Shown here: positions 62,880 to 64,000 of the stretch, piece by piece
Numbering within the stretch: position 1 is the stretch's first letter
Layout: each line of letters begins with the position of its first letter
NCBI RefSeq assembly: GCF_001592265.1
Contig: NZ_BCWP01000022.1
Location: 1 to 64,000, forward strand
DNA: 64,000 nt
Direction: 5' to 3'
DNA from: Curvibacter delicatus NBRC 14919
Lineage (GTDB): Bacteria > Pseudomonadota > Gammaproteobacteria > Burkholderiales > Burkholderiaceae_C
Position numbers and translations under genes: made by a program
Notes under the pieces: model-generated
What the model saw: the letters and a program-made list of their open reading frames with translations, nothing else
The model's database searches: none
Told to the model about the DNA's origin: nothing

Positions 62880-64000
62880 ATGTTTTCTTCCCATTCTTCC
62901 GGACCTCAGGCCCCGCGTTGGGCTTTGCTGCTGGCCGTTGCGGCCGTCTCTACCGCCTGGCTGGCGGGCTGTTCGCGTCCGGCGCCGGCTGAGGAGCCGG
63001 TGCGCTCGGTTAAGGTGCTGACGGTGGGGGCCGGCAATCTGCAGTCGGCGCTGGAGTTCTCGGGTGATGTGCGGCCGCGCATCGAGTCGCGGCTGGGCTT
63101 TCGGGTGGCTGGCAAATTGACGAAACGCTACGTGGAGCTGGGCCAGCGGGTCAAGGCCGGCCAGGTGCTGGCACAGCTTGACCCGCAGGATTACCAGCTG
63201 GCGGCCGATGCGGCGCAAGCACAACTGGGTGCCGCCGTGACCAACCGTGACCTGGCCGCGGCTGACTTCAAGCGCTACAAGGAATTGAGGGACCAGAACT
63301 TCATCAGCGGTGCTGAACTGGAGCGGCGCGAGGCTTCGCTCAAGGCAGCGCAGGCGCAGGTCGACCAGGCGAAAGCCCAGCTGTCCACACAACGCAACCA
63401 GGGGGCCTACACCACGCTAGTGGCCGATGCGGCGGGCGTGGTCACGGCCATCGAGGCCGAGCCGGGCCAGGTGGTGAGCGCTGGTTTGCCGGTGGTGCGG
63501 GTGGCGCAGGATGGCCCGCGCGATGCCGTGTTCTCGGTGCCGGAAGACAAGGTGGCCGCGGTGCGGCCGGGCGCGCCGGTGGCGGTACGGGTCTGGCCGG
63601 GCCAGACCCAGCTGGACGGCAAGGTGCGAGAGGTGTCGGCCAGCGCCGACCCGGTGACGCGAACCTACCTGGTCAAGGTGGGGCTGGAGGTGAAGGACGC
63701 CAAGGATGTGCCGCCGCTGGGCGCCACGGTGACGGCACTGCCGCAGACGGTGGAAGCGCCGAGTGCACAAGTGATCAAGCTGCCCACCAGCGCGCTGCGC
63801 CAGGAGGGGCAGGCCACCGCGGTCTGGGTGCTGGACCCAGCCAGCATGACGGTGAAGTCGCAGCCGGTGCAGATTGCCACGGCCGACGGCAACGAAGCGG
63901 TGGTGGCCGGCGGCCTGCAGCCCGGCACCTTGGTGGTGGCCGCCGGTGTGCACGTGCTGTCACCCGGCCAGAAGGTCATGATCTATCAGGAAAAAACGGC
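62880..64000 (+). CDS. RND efflux periplasmic adaptor, lipoprotein (cut by window edge)
   Basis: Membrane-fusion protein of an RND pump; at least 373 residues are visible and no stop occurs before the window ends. The signal peptide has a lipobox (STAWLAGC), so the protein is anchored by lipid to the inner membrane. The barrel-sandwich and hairpin domains follow: GKLTKRYVELGQRVKAGQVLAQLDPQDYQLAADAAQAQL, a coiled hairpin around residues 100-165, then YTTLVADAAGVVTAIEAEPGQVVSAG. The inner-membrane pump gene should follow beyond the edge. Drug or metal specificity cannot be read from this. Confidence 0.9.
   Translation, partial: MFSSHSSGPQAPRWALLLAVAAVSTAWLAGCSRPAPAEEPVRSVKVLTVGAGNLQSALEFSGDVRPRIESRLGFRVAGKLTKRYVELGQRVKAGQVLAQLDPQDYQLAADAAQAQLGAAVTNRDLAAADFKRYKELRDQNFISGAELERREASLKAAQAQVDQAKAQLSTQRNQGAYTTLVADAAGVVTAIEAEPGQVVSAGLPVVRVAQDGPRDAVFSVPEDKVAAVRPGAPVAVRVWPGQTQLDGKVREVSASADPVTRTYLVKVGLEVKDAKDVPPLGATVTALPQTVEAPSAQVIKLPTSALRQEGQATAVWVLDPASMTVKSQPVQIATADGNEAVVAGGLQPGTLVVAAGVHVLSPGQKVMIYQEKT

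Overview
The window reads as ordinary, gene-dense, high-GC chromosome of a betaproteobacterium in the order Burkholderiales, most likely family Comamonadaceae. The pointers are the ribD-ribE-ribBX-ribH-nusB run, minor type IV pilin genes between ribD and nrdR-glyA, the cysS/DNA-glycosylase/accA/tilS/lysC/tRNA-Ser run, two branched-chain-amino-acid-type (HAAT) ABC operons and hpnCDE. I see no prophage, CRISPR array, rRNA operon, plasmid functions or recognisable defence island. All family calls come from reading translated sequence and motifs; no search was run.

Layout. 0-5 kb: a MoxR ATPase and DUF58 protein (minus strand), a histone-deacetylase-family amidohydrolase, an exported DsrE-like protein and an MscS-type channel. 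5-9.9 kb: a first HAAT transporter operon (binding protein, LivH, a fused LivM-LivG, LivF), preceded by a perfect 20-bp TetR-like palindrome that lies inside the end of the channel gene. 10-17.6 kb (minus): ribD, ribE, ribBX, ribH, nusB, an aminotransferase, then ybgC-tolQ-tolR-tolA without tolB-pal. 17.7-24.3 kb (plus): fimT-pilV-pilW-pilX-pilY1-pilE, visibly poorer in GC than its flanks. 24.3-27.2 kb (minus): glyA, nrdR and a lytic transglycosylase. A 629-bp gap follows, holding a promoter, a candidate structured RNA of about 180 nt and a terminator-like hairpin.

27.9-34.4 kb (plus): a very long DUF748 (AsmA-like) protein and a DUF349 protein. 34.4-39.5 kb (minus): mtfA-like, lpxH, two cyclophilins, an L,D-transpeptidase and a TPR protein, mostly cell-envelope functions. 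39.6-45.2 kb (plus): cysS, a DNA glycosylase, accA, tilS, lysC and tRNA-Ser(GCT) with a clear terminator. 45.3-55 kb: a diguanylate cyclase, an Hsp15-like protein (minus), then a PAS/AAA+/Fis sigma-54 activator followed by a second HAAT operon, an alpha/beta hydrolase and a glutathione S-transferase. The second operon has a very good -24/-12 promoter and an upstream inverted repeat. 55-64 kb: hemH and a HAD phosphatase (divergent), a penicillin-acylase-family hydrolase, the squalene genes hpnC-hpnD-hpnE interrupted by a 268-bp palindromic insertion-like element, and a lipoprotein RND-efflux adaptor cut by the window edge.

The most useful leads are regulatory and structural: the sigma-54 circuit at 46.8-48.4 kb, the TetR-like palindromes at 4.95 and 62.8 kb, the structured RNA at 27.6 kb, and the triple-palindrome element at 61.6-61.9 kb. 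None amounts to a demonstrated new system.
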